From NCBI GenBank assembly GCA_024654065.1, contig JANLIQ010000062.1, forward strand, positions 1 to 12,211: DNA of 12,211 bases. The letters run 5' to 3'. Numbering within the stretch: position 1 is the first letter of the stretch; each line of letters opens with the position of its first letter. Below, piece after piece: positions 1 to 5,770 of this stretch. The notes under the pieces were generated by a model. That model searched no databases, had not been told where the DNA came from, and worked only from the letters and a program-made list of their open reading frames with translations. A program made the position numbers and the translations under genes. Source of the DNA: Candidatus Berkelbacteria bacterium. Its GTDB lineage: Bacteria > Patescibacteriota > UBA1384 > 2-12-FULL-50-11.

Positions 1-1574
1 CGGGGATCTTCGATCGGAAACATTCCAGCAAATGTGCCAATTGTTCGATCGGGATAGTAACCGCCTTTAGGGTCGGGGATTTGAGCCGTACCTGTTTTAC
101 CACCAACCCGAACACCGGCCACTTTGGCCCGTTTGCCATGGCCGTTCAGCACCACACCCTCTAACATTAATTGAACCTGTTTGGCCGTCTCGGGTTTGAT
201 CACTTGACCGCGAGTCGGGTAATCAATCGGGGTGGCATTTTCGCCAACAAGTGTCTTTTCAGCCAAGTGCGGCGTCACCAAAGTTCCACCGTTACCAACG
301 ACCGAGTAAGCCGTCGCTAATTGGAGCAGACTAACCGACACTCCCTGGCCAAAAGCAGCAGTGGAGCGCAAAAGATCGTTCCACTCTTTTTCCTCCTGCA
401 AGCTACCAGCCGTTTCTCCGACTAGGTCCACCCCTGACTTGGTCCCAAATCCAAATTTTGTGTAATATTCTCGTTCGACTTTTGCACCAACTAAACTTGA
501 AATCCAGGTCATCGCCACGTTATCTGAATTCTCTAGGACCTGAGCCATGTTTTCCTTACCGTATACCTTACCTTCGGCGTTCGTGATAACTTTTCCTAGA
601 ACAGTCACACTAGGACCAAAAACGTTGGTTGTCTCTGGTGTCACTTTGCCTGAGTCCAGAGCCACTGCCATCATTATTGGCTTCATTGCGCTACCAGGTT
701 CGTAGGCGAAACTCGCAGCTGGTGCGAGAAATCTAGATTGCTGGTCACTTGGAACCTGGGAAAAATTATTAGGGTCAAACGTTGGTTGTCCAGCCATCGC
801 CAAGATAGCACCAGTCTTGGGATCCATCACAATAATCGAGCCACTGTCAGCCTTATATTTATCTATAGATTCCTTCAATTTAGATTCGACCGTATACTGC
901 AGGTTGTAGTCTATTGTTAGAACTAAGTCTTGCCCAGGAGTCGAGTCCTTGCCACCTAACACGTCTATTAATTGTCCGAACGAATCTTTTTTCTGCTGCT
1001 CTGAGCCAGCTTTGCCTCGTAAAATATCATCACGAGCACCTTCGACGCCGTATTTACCCTCGCCGTCAGCGCCAACAAATCCTAGTACTTGAGAAGCGAT
1101 AGCGTCACCCTCAGAATATGATCGGACAAGTTGGGGCACTAGACTGACCCCGCGATAGTTCTGCTGGCTTATCTTATCTGCCTCTTCTATTGTCAACCCC
1201 TTAGTTAGGATGACAAAAACTTTATCGCTGTCAGCTTTAGCTAGAATGTCGCTTGATGACATTTTAGGGTAATCAACAGAAAGAAGGTCAGCAAATTTCT
1301 GCTTGTCTTTAATTAACTGTGGGGAAAGTACTAGATTGTAACGCCATTCGCTGACCGCTAGATTGACTAAACTTTTGTCACGGTCTTTAGCAAAAATACG
1401 ACCTCTTTGGGCCGGTATGTCAGTCTGGCTAACAGATTGAGCCAAAGAAGTCGCTGCGTATTGCTTATGTTCAATAACCTGCTTTTGGAACAGGGCGAAG
1501 CTGACTACTCCACCCGCAAAGAAAATGACTAAAAAAAGAACGCCGGTTCTTTCAAACTTAGTTTTTGGAGTCAT
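1..1574 (-). CDS. ftsI: Class B penicillin-binding protein (FtsI / PBP2-like peptidoglycan transpeptidase), 3' end outside window
   Basis: About 524 codons are visible, read from an ATG at 1574; the C terminus lies beyond base 1. The protein would cross-link peptidoglycan at the division septum. Residues about 10-28 form one hydrophobic membrane anchor, followed by the RGRIF motif (about residues 58-62) typical of the dimerisation domain of class B PBPs. The transpeptidase motifs are all present with FtsI-like spacing: SxxK as S295-A-M-K298 inside EPGSAMKP, SxN as S350-D-N352, and KTGT at about 493-496. It starts 6 nt after the ftsL stop with no clear Shine-Dalgarno sequence, so translation is probably coupled to ftsL. 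The order mraZ-rsmH-ftsL-ftsI is the classical dcw order and supports FtsI over a SpoVD or elongation PBP2. The family call is very secure; the exact paralogue less so. Confidence 0.95.
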   Translation of the reverse strand, partial: MTPKTKFERTGVLFLVIFFAGGVVSFALFQKQVIEHKQYAATSLAQSVSQTDIPAQRGRIFAKDRDKSLVNLAVSEWRYNLVLSPQLIKDKQKFADLLSVDYPKMSSSDILAKADSDKVFVILTKGLTIEEADKISQQNYRGVSLVPQLVRSYSEGDAIASQVLGFVGADGEGKYGVEGARDDILRGKAGSEQQKKDSFGQLIDVLGGKDSTPGQDLVLTIDYNLQYTVESKLKESIDKYKADSGSIIVMDPKTGAILAMAGQPTFDPNNFSQVPSDQQSRFLAPAASFAYEPGSAMKPIMMAVALDSGKVTPETTNVFGPSVTVLGKVITNAEGKVYGKENMAQVLENSDNVAMTWISSLVGAKVEREYYTKFGFGTKSGVDLVGETAGSLQEEKEWNDLLRSTAAFGQGVSVSLLQLATAYSVVGNGGTLVTPHLAEKTLVGENATPIDYPTRGQVIKPETAKQVQLMLEGVVLNGHGKRAKVAGVRVGGKTGTAQIPDPKGGYYPDRTIGTFAGMFPIEDP

Positions 1575-1580
1575 GGATTG

Positions 1581-1913
1581 CTACTGTAGAACTGGAAGAA
1601 TAATCGTTTCGGGAGTACCGACCGGCACTAACCCCTGAGCTTGAGCAAATTGGTTTAGATTCTGGAGAGACTGGAGGCGACTAGACTGAACTTCTAGAGT
1701 GGTCATCTCCTTACTCTGATCACCTTGAATTTTGTCTTGATTACGGATATCGACGGATGTTTGGGCTCCCTGTGTTGCTTGAACTAGAAATAGTAACGAA
1801 AAAACTCCTAGTAGTAGAAGGACTAGGTATCTAGCTGTGGTCGGCCCAACGCTAAAAATACTACCTGTTTTGTAAACCTGTCTGCGATAAACTCTGTTTT
1901 GTCGTAGGTGCAT
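1581..1913 (-). CDS. ftsL: FtsL-like bitopic division protein
   Basis: The product is 110 residues: a basic N-terminal tail (about 1-27), one hydrophobic segment (about 28-46) and a Gln-rich extracytoplasmic part likely to form a coiled coil (about 50-95). This size and topology, between rsmH and ftsI, match FtsL, which with FtsB and FtsQ controls septal peptidoglycan synthesis by FtsW-FtsI. FtsL sequences diverge quickly, so the call rests on topology and position, not on conserved residues. A purine-rich Shine-Dalgarno sequence, AAGGAGG, lies 3 nt before the ATG, which is close but is the only start with such support. The gap from rsmH is 53 nt, and ftsI follows after 6 nt. It could also be called FtsB/DivIC-like. 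Confidence 0.75.
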   Translation of the reverse strand: MHLRQNRVYRRQVYKTGSIFSVGPTTARYLVLLLLGVFSLLFLVQATQGAQTSVDIRNQDKIQGDQSKEMTTLEVQSSRLQSLQNLNQFAQAQGLVPVGTPETIILPVLQ

Positions 1914-1966
1914 GTCCCTCCTTGATTGAATTGATTAACACAGATGAATCTTTTAACTCATCTCTA

Positions 1967-2812
1967 CTAACCAATTTTCTTTCCGGCTCGCAACTTAGCA
2001 CTACGGGCTCTCGGGTTGTTAATGATCTCGTGCTCGGTAGCAATAACAGGTTTCTTAGTTAATGGCTCTAAGGAATTGCGAACAAACTCCTTCACAATCC
2101 GATCTTCCAGTGAATGGAAGCTAATCACCGCCAATACGCCGCCTGGCTTCAAGCATTCGGTAACAGCTGTTAATCCTTGTTTTAGTCGAGTTAGCTCGTC
2201 GTTAACGGCTATCCGCAGGGCTTGAAAGATTTTTGACAGAACTTTTGGCTCGGTTGTACCAACAATAGCTACGAGGTCAAAGGTTGTTCGAACTGGAGCA
2301 ATCTTTCGCCTTGACGCAATCTTGCGCGCTAGCTGTCCACCGTGACGATCTTCACCGTACTCCCGGAAGATTCTTTCTAACTCCTGCGCATTGGTCTGAC
2401 TAAGCAATTGCGAGGCAGTCTGACCCTTAGTGGAATCAAAACGCATGTCTAGCGGTTCGTTCCGACCGTAGGTAAATCCTCGACCTGATGCGTCTAGCTG
2501 GTCTGAAGACAACCCCAAGTCCAAAACTGCTCCGTCGAAAGATGTTCCTAGCTTTGCGACTTGGTCGTAACGCATTACAACGAACTCAAATCTCCGACCG
2601 TATCTTTCCATTAACGGTTTAGCAAAAGCCATAACGCTCTCATCGCGATCAACCGCTACTACTTTCCCCTGCGGTGAGCACTCTTCAAGTAGTGCGTGGC
2701 TATGGCCACCTCCGCCAAACGTTCCGTCAAGATAGATTCCTCCAGATTTTGGCTGGATTAATCCTATAATCTCTTCGGTTAAGATACTTTGGTGTACCGA
2801 TCTTTCTGTCAT
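1967..2812 (-). CDS. rsmH: 16S rRNA (cytosine-1402 N4) methyltransferase RsmH (MraW)
   Basis: The 281-residue product carries the family signatures from end to end. These are the N-terminal VHxSIL motif, the SAM-binding DGTFGGGGHS loop (about 29-38), VAVDRD (about 52-57), VLDLGLSSDQLD (about 96-107), RGFTYGRNEPLDMR (about 110-123), FQALRIAVNDEL (about 206-217), SFHSLEDRIVK (about 240-250) and NPRARSAKLR near the C terminus. RsmH methylates the exocyclic N4 of C1402 in the 16S decoding centre, using S-adenosylmethionine. It is somewhat shorter than the roughly 310 residues of E. coli RsmH, mainly in the region before NPRARS. It follows mraZ in the division cluster, but 268 nt of structured non-coding sequence lie between them. 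No strong Shine-Dalgarno sequence precedes the ATG. Confidence 0.98.
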   Translation of the reverse strand: MTERSVHQSILTEEIIGLIQPKSGGIYLDGTFGGGGHSHALLEECSPQGKVVAVDRDESVMAFAKPLMERYGRRFEFVVMRYDQVAKLGTSFDGAVLDLGLSSDQLDASGRGFTYGRNEPLDMRFDSTKGQTASQLLSQTNAQELERIFREYGEDRHGGQLARKIASRRKIAPVRTTFDLVAIVGTTEPKVLSKIFQALRIAVNDELTRLKQGLTAVTECLKPGGVLAVISFHSLEDRIVKEFVRNSLEPLTKKPVIATEHEIINNPRARSAKLRAGKKIG

Positions 2813-2852
2813 GATTTGTTTAAGTGCATATCCCTTATTTAATTGGCCAGAT

Positions 2853-2982
2853 GGCAGGGGGCTGAAAATCAGTCATGTCTGCCGGGGATAATGTCCTCCC
2901 TAAGTAAAAGGTTAGAGCAACCCGACAGCCCTCCCTGAAACTGATTTCAAGGCCCTGTTGTAATGTTGAAATTACATTTCAA
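2853..2982 (-). promoter_or_regulatory. Structured leader between mraZ and rsmH with mutually exclusive hairpins
   Basis: The 268 nt between the mraZ stop and the rsmH start hold no open reading frame but several stems in the sense orientation. Seen directly: (a) a 7-bp hairpin TTGAAAT/ATTTCAA at 2966-2982, which excludes an alternative stem TGTAAT/ATTACA over 2958-2975; (b) an 8-bp hairpin at 2933-2952 with loop UCAG; (c) an 8-bp stem pairing 2921-2928 with 2879-2886 around a GGTT/AACC hairpin; (d) GGCAG at 2879-2883 can instead pair with CTGCC at 2853-2857, enclosing a CTGA/TCAG hairpin. The competing pairings resemble an attenuator or riboswitch-type leader of rsmH. I do not recognise a known RNA class, and a regulatory role is inference. 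Confidence 0.4.
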
Positions 2983-3080
2983 ACCACTCGAGGGAACCCA
3001 TTTACAGTATCCCCCACCACCGGTCTCACAAAGTTTATTTGGGACAGCGGAAATTTCCCCCCATTGTGCTGTGCGACTCA

Positions 3081-3512
3081 TTAGATTTCCCACTCTTTCA
3101 GCTCTTCGGCGATATCACCGGAACGACTCTCGGCGTCTTTAGTAACAGATTCCCATGACTTCTTATCCCAAATCTCAACCCGATTATAAAGTCCCGCCAT
3201 TACAGCTTCGCCGTCGATACCAGCGTATTCACGCAGATACCCAGGCAAAAGGGCTCGACCTAATTTGTCGATTTCAACCTCCATCGCCCCAGAAAGCATT
3301 AGTCGACTAAACGACCGGGCGCTAGCGGATGAAATCGGTAAACTGGCTATTCTTTGTGCCATATTTTCCCAAATATTTTTAGGGTAAAGAGACAAACACC
3401 CCTCGAGGCCTTTGGTAACAATCGCCGACGAGCCCAATTCCGATCGAAACTTGACTGGAATCGAAATTCGTCCCTTGGCATCCAGACTGTGTTTGTATTC
3501 TCCTAGAAACAT
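3081..3512 (-). CDS. mraZ: Transcriptional regulator MraZ
   Basis: The 143-residue protein has the MraZ layout: two SpoVT/AbrB-like double-psi barrel repeats. The first contains SLDAKGRISIPVKFR (about 9-23), the second EIDKLGRALLP (about 80-90); D-x-K/L-G-R is the family signature of each half. MraZ assembles as a ring and represses its own dcw promoter by binding tandem GTGG-type boxes, four of which lie just upstream (3573-3607). The length equals the usual family length of about 140-150. The ATG at 3512 follows an A-rich stretch without a Shine-Dalgarno sequence. It is the first gene of the division cluster and is followed by the leader described at 2853-2982. Confidence 0.97.
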   Translation of the reverse strand: MFLGEYKHSLDAKGRISIPVKFRSELGSSAIVTKGLEGCLSLYPKNIWENMAQRIASLPISSASARSFSRLMLSGAMEVEIDKLGRALLPGYLREYAGIDGEAVMAGLYNRVEIWDKKSWESVTKDAESRSGDIAEELKEWEI

Positions 3513-3572
3513 CTTTTTTTATTTTGTTTGGTGTTATTAACGGAGCGGCTCGTAAGTTGTCCACATACTTTT

Positions 3573-3607
3573 CCACTTTTCCCCACTTCATTCCACTTTT
3601 TACCACT
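3573..3607 (-). promoter_or_regulatory. MraZ operator: four AGTGG boxes at exact 10-bp spacing
   Basis: On the minus strand AGTGG occurs at 3603-3607, 3593-3597, 3583-3587 and 3573-3577, each start exactly 10 bp from the next, i.e. one helical turn. A degenerate fifth GTGG is at 3561-3564, 12 bp from the nearest box. Established knowledge: MraZ binds short GTGG/TGGG direct repeats with about 10-bp pitch upstream of its own gene. The boxes lie just downstream of the predicted -10, where bound MraZ would hinder initiation or promoter clearance. Confidence 0.88.
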
Positions 3608-3615
3608 CTTTTGCC

Positions 3616-3644
3616 AAACTACGAGTTATTGACGACCTTGTCAA
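3616..3644 (-). promoter_or_regulatory. Predicted promoter of the mraZ division cluster
   Basis: A perfect -35 hexamer TTGACA (3644-3639, minus strand) is followed after 17 bp by TAGTTT (3621-3616), a moderate -10. Transcription would begin near 3609, at the edge of the AGTGG boxes, giving a leader of about 95 nt before the mraZ ATG. The position relative to the MraZ operator supports the call. Confidence 0.65.
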
Positions 3645-3751
3645 GCCCCTCGAAAACTCGGGGCTGAAATACTGCTTGTTGTCGCTTCGCCGTCAGCAAG
3701 TCCCTCCAATATCGAGTTATTGCTTTCCCAAGACGATGGGAATTATTCAGT

Positions 3752-3777
3752 AAAAGGAGCGGGCGTAAACGCCCGCT
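3752..3777 (-). terminator. Intrinsic-terminator-like hairpin behind the small acidic protein gene
   Basis: A perfect 8-bp GC-rich stem AGCGGGCG/CGCCCGCT with a 4-nt loop spans 3758-3777. In the minus direction it is followed by CCTTTTA, a short U-run. It lies 33 nt past the stop codon of the minus-strand gene ending at 3810 and would separate that gene from the mraZ promoter. Confidence 0.6.
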
Positions 3778-3809
3778 GTTCGTAGTAATTTCAGTTCTAA
3801 CCAGGTGGA

Positions 3810-4121
3810 TCACTCTAGATCGCGATGATCGGCTCGTGGTTTGCCTGTCACCAAATCCAGTGCCTTGCCCCAGGTGTTCCTAGATTCGTCGTCCGGCGCT
3901 GACGTGAAGCGTTTAAGGATCGTATCTGCAAATTCATTGTTGCGGGCAATCTCTTCCGGCGAGGCGGGTTCGGACGCCTCGTGTTCCGTTAAGTGGGTGG
4001 CATTGTCGGTTTCTGGTAGTTCTCGTTGGTGTTTAAGCAGTTTCTCCGCCTCTTCACTCGAGCTGTACCCTGGTGGAAAGTCAGTTTCTAGTATCGGTCC
4101 GCCTTCATTTTCAATTGACAT
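3810..4121 (-). CDS. Unrecognised acidic small protein
   Basis: From the ATG at 4121 the product is 103 residues; a GTG at 4142 in the same frame would add 7. I prefer the ATG because the predicted promoter (4131-4160) places the transcript start just before it and no Shine-Dalgarno sequence supports the GTG. The protein is rich in Glu, Asp, Ser and Pro, has no membrane segment and no signal peptide. The first half is probably disordered (EEAEKLLKHQRELPETD and SPEEIARNN are visible); the second half may form a helix around NEFADTILKRF. I recognise no family. A promoter in front and a terminator-like hairpin behind support it as a single-gene unit. It shares the string SPEE with the 91-aa protein at 5495-5770, too little to claim homology. 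Confidence 0.6.
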   Translation of the reverse strand: MSIENEGGPILETDFPPGYSSSEEAEKLLKHQRELPETDNATHLTEHEASEPASPEEIARNNEFADTILKRFTSAPDDESRNTWGKALDLVTGKPRADHRDLE

Positions 4122-4130
4122 AGTAATCTC

Positions 4131-4160
4131 AATATACTCCACTAATCACAGTTTTGACCA
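4131..4160 (-). promoter_or_regulatory. Predicted promoter of the 103-aa protein gene
   Basis: TGGTCA (4160-4155) and TATATT (4136-4131) on the minus strand are separated by 18 bp. The -10 ends 9 nt before the ATG at 4121, so the transcript would carry a leader of only two or three bases. Confidence 0.5.
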
Positions 4161-4196
4161 GCGCTCTATTTTGCTACAGTTTCCGCTCTAACGACC

Positions 4197-4245
4197 CCCA
4201 GTTTCTTCAGTCTTCAAAGGCCTGGCCCTTGAAGATCGTTCTGGG
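4197..4245. other. Long hairpin between divergent small genes
   Basis: TCTTCAA at 4211-4217 pairs with TTGAAGA at 4229-4235 around a GG/CC inner stem; CCCAG at 4197-4201 and CTGGG at 4241-4245 can close the structure further out. Neither strand has a U-run after it, so it is not a standard terminator. It sits between the start regions of the minus-strand gene at 4121 and the plus-strand gene at 4285 and may be an RNA structure or a protein site. Confidence 0.4.
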
Positions 4246-4272
4246 TAATATTATTAGAGTTAGGAAATGAGC

Positions 4273-4278
4273 TAAGAT
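4273..4278 (+). promoter_or_regulatory. -10 hexamer giving a leaderless dehydratase mRNA
   Basis: TAAGAT ends exactly 6 nt before the ATG at 4285, so transcription should start at or next to the start codon. A weak -35 (TTATTA, 16 bp upstream) is possible. The 15-nt string TAAGATGAAGTTATG is identical to that in front of the pilin gene (9908-9922). No Shine-Dalgarno sequence lies at usable distance. Confidence 0.55.
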
Positions 4279-4284
4279 GAAGTT

Positions 4285-4680
4285 ATGAGTTCGTTGTTAT
4301 CTGACGGAAAATGTGTGCCCTGCGAAGGCGGGGTTAAGCCGTTAAAGGGAAAAGAACTTGAAGCAATGTTAGCCAAGCTTGATAAGGAAGCCCCCGACTG
4401 GGAGTACTGGGAAACAAATGGTGGTGGACACCTAGGAAAAACTTTTAGATTTCCCGATTTCAAAACTGCCTTGGCTTTCGTTGACAAAATAGGAGCCATT
4501 GCTGAAGCCGAAAATCATCACCCAGCTATCCAGCTCCGTTGGGGTTGGGTAAGGATAATCACCTGGACTCTCTCCATTAATGGTCTGTCTGAAAACGACT
4601 TCTTTCTTGCTGCTAAAATTGATCAGATCGAAGACTCTGGTGAAATGAAACGATCTAAAAACGAGGAGTTGAATTTTTGA
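4285..4680 (+). CDS. phhB: Pterin-4a-carbinolamine dehydratase (PCD/DCoH family), with a substituted active-site His
   Basis: The 131-residue protein has the PCD pattern: an N-terminal CVPCEGG segment with PLKGKELEAML (about 10-29), W39 in PDWEYW, KTFRFPDFKTALAFVDKIGAIAE (about 52-74), the catalytic E-A-E-N-H78-H79-P80, and GLSENDFFLAAKID (100-113). PCD dehydrates 4a-hydroxytetrahydropterin during cofactor recycling; in bacteria without an aromatic hydroxylase its role is unclear. The family usually has a third active-site His four residues before the GLxEND motif (WTH...GL); here that position is Leu96 (W-T-L-S-I-N-G-L). The C terminus carries an extra polar tail of about 18 residues. A fragment of another PCD gene that keeps this His lies downstream at 5409-5498. 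The start is supported by the promoter at 4273-4278. Confidence 0.92.
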   Translation: MSSLLSDGKCVPCEGGVKPLKGKELEAMLAKLDKEAPDWEYWETNGGGHLGKTFRFPDFKTALAFVDKIGAIAEAENHHPAIQLRWGWVRIITWTLSINGLSENDFFLAAKIDQIEDSGEMKRSKNEELNF

Positions 4681-4722
4681 TCTTTCGAAGACTATCTTAC
4701 CAATCGTTTAACTGACAATCTA

Positions 4723-4759
4723 TTGACAAATTCATACTGCTATTCATACTGTAAGTATG
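4723..4759 (+). promoter_or_regulatory. Promoter and operator of the toxin-antitoxin pair
   Basis: TTGACA (4723-4728), 16 bp, then CATACT (4745-4750) ending 6 nt before the ATG at 4757: a promoter for leaderless mRNA. Overlapping it are a direct repeat ATTCATACTG at 4730-4739 and 4742-4751 (12-bp offset) and a perfect palindrome CATACT-GTA-AGTATG at 4745-4759 that includes the start codon. RHH antitoxins commonly repress their own operons by binding such repeats, so this is the likely autoregulatory operator. Confidence 0.7.
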
Positions 4760-4999
4760 AAATCTAAATGTCAACGAATCACAATTAGTCTGCCTAACTA
4801 TCTATATCAACGGCTTAAAAAGCGGGTGCCCGCCAGGCAAGTCAGTCGTTTTGTCGGTGAGGCACTCAGTGAAAAACTGCCAGTTGTTCCAGAAACAGCA
4901 GAAGAAGATCCGGTTGAGGCATTTTTAGAAATGGGTAAGCATTTTAAGAAATTACCTCTAAGCCAGATACTGAAAAACATTCGGCGCGGCCGGACATGA
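4757..4999 (+). CDS. vapB: Ribbon-helix-helix antitoxin (VapB-type)
   Basis: The product has 80 residues. A strand QRITISLP (about 6-13) is followed by a helix with basic face (YLYQRLKKRVP, about 15-25) and a second helix (QVSRFVGEALSEKL, about 28-41), the layout of CopG/Arc/MetJ-type ribbon-helix-helix DNA-binding domains. The acidic then hydrophobic C-terminal part (EDPVEAFLEMGKHFKKLP) would wrap and inhibit the toxin, and it ends in a basic tail. The gene overlaps the PIN-domain toxin by ATGA, a standard translational coupling of such pairs. A repeat-containing promoter lies directly at its start. The fold call comes from the pattern only; an alternative antitoxin class such as AbrB is less likely. 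Confidence 0.82.
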   Translation: MKSKCQRITISLPNYLYQRLKKRVPARQVSRFVGEALSEKLPVVPETAEEDPVEAFLEMGKHFKKLPLSQILKNIRRGRT

Positions 5000-5412
5000 T
5001 TAACTATGTTTTTGATGCCTCCTTCGTCATAACAGGTTTGCTGAACGAGACTAGTTTGGCAAAAAAAGAGCTTAGGGTGGCCATTGGTCGTATCACAAGC
5101 AAACAAGCATTGGCGTTTGCCCCAAATTTACTTTGGATTGAGGTCGCTAATGGGTTGCGATATAGTACCACCGACCTCGATCTGGCGACTACCACCTACG
5201 CCAAGTTTACTACCCTCCCTATAACTCCTCACGAATTTTCGTTAAGCCAGTCTCTGGCAATTATTGAATTAGCTTATCAGACCAAAACCACAGTCTACGA
5301 TAGCTCTTACCATTATCTAGCCATAGAATTAGATGGGACTTTTCTTACCTGCGACAAAGCCTACTATCGCAAGGCTGAATCGCTTGGTCATATTGAATTA
5401 ATTGCTTCCTGA
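4996..5412 (+). CDS. vapC: PIN-domain toxin, VapC-type endoribonuclease
   Basis: The 138-residue protein shows the four acidic positions of the PIN domain: D7 in VFDASFV, E49 in WIEVANG, D102 in VYDSSYHYLA and D120 in FLTCDKAYY. VapC toxins use these residues to bind Mg/Mn and cleave structured RNA, commonly initiator tRNA or the 23S sarcin-ricin loop; the target here cannot be told. The length matches typical VapC proteins, and all key residues are intact, so it should be active unless held by the antitoxin. Its ATG overlaps the vapB stop (ATGA). Its stop codon region runs straight into the PCD fragment at 5409-5498, which marks a probable insertion or recombination junction. Confidence 0.93.
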   Translation: MINYVFDASFVITGLLNETSLAKKELRVAIGRITSKQALAFAPNLLWIEVANGLRYSTTDLDLATTTYAKFTTLPITPHEFSLSQSLAIIELAYQTKTTVYDSSYHYLAIELDGTFLTCDKAYYRKAESLGHIELIAS

Positions 5413-5498
5413 TCGAACTTCTCCGCACGCACGCAACCGATGGTTTATCTGAGAACGACTTTATTCTGGCCGCCAAAATCGACACCGTTAGAAGCTAA
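5409..5498 (+). pseudogene. 3' fragment of a second pterin-4a-carbinolamine dehydratase gene
   Basis: In a frame different from vapC, the bases from 5409 to the TAA at 5496-5498 encode LIELLRTHATDGLSEND followed by FILAAKIDTVRS and a stop. This matches the C-terminal third of PCD; from W94 of the complete copy at 4285-4680, 14 of 20 positions are identical. Unlike that copy, the fragment keeps the active-site His (R-T-H-A-T-D-G-L). There is no start codon or upstream part: the homology begins just where vapC ends. It is best read as the remnant of a PCD gene whose 5' part was replaced or displaced by the toxin-antitoxin module. Its last bases overlap the stop of the convergent gene at 5495-5770. 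Confidence 0.85.
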
Positions 5499-5770
5499 TT
5501 TTTGCCTAGCTCTAATAATTCACGCCGATCATTCTCTGCGCCTTCAATCCCTTCCTTAAGAAGAGTCATCCAGTCCTCCCATTTAGGATCAGTGACCTCC
5601 ATGTTCATGAGAGCTCTGGCGGATCGTTCAATATTCAATTTGCTGATGCGCAGCCCAGCCTCAATTGCATTCTTTAAGCCTTCCTTATCTCGGGGTGCTT
5701 CAGTATTGAATGCAGCTGCAGCTTCCGCCTCCTCTGGAGATCTGAATGCACTACCTTGCTCAACTCCCAT
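5495..5770 (-). CDS. Unrecognised 91-aa helical protein downstream of glyS
   Basis: The product has 91 residues, is acidic and Ala/Glu-rich, and is probably largely helical (SPEEAEAAAAFN, NAIEAGLRISKLNIERSARALM, DWMTLLKEGIEGAENDRRELLEL). It has no membrane segment or signal peptide. The ATG at 5770 directly follows the glyS stop codon, and a strong Shine-Dalgarno GGAGG inside the last glyS codons lies 5 nt before it, so it is translated from the glyS transcript. This placement makes it a real gene. I recognise no family and propose no function. Its stop codon overlaps the end of the PCD fragment on the other strand. Confidence 0.7.
   Translation of the reverse strand: MGVEQGSAFRSPEEAEAAAAFNTEAPRDKEGLKNAIEAGLRISKLNIERSARALMNMEVTDPKWEDWMTLLKEGIEGAENDRRELLELGKN

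Noticed and set aside
2813..3080. RNase P RNA, SRP RNA or tmRNA in the mraZ-rsmH gap
   Set aside because: The conserved GAGGAAAGUC, GGAAGGAAGCAG and tmRNA tRNA-like ends are absent on both strands.
3619..3813. 64-codon minus-strand frame
   Set aside because: It runs through the terminator-like hairpin and the mraZ promoter, begins without a ribosome binding site and has no protein-like composition.
4272..4499. 75-codon minus-strand frame opposite the dehydratase gene
   Set aside because: Antisense to a conserved enzyme and without a ribosome binding site.
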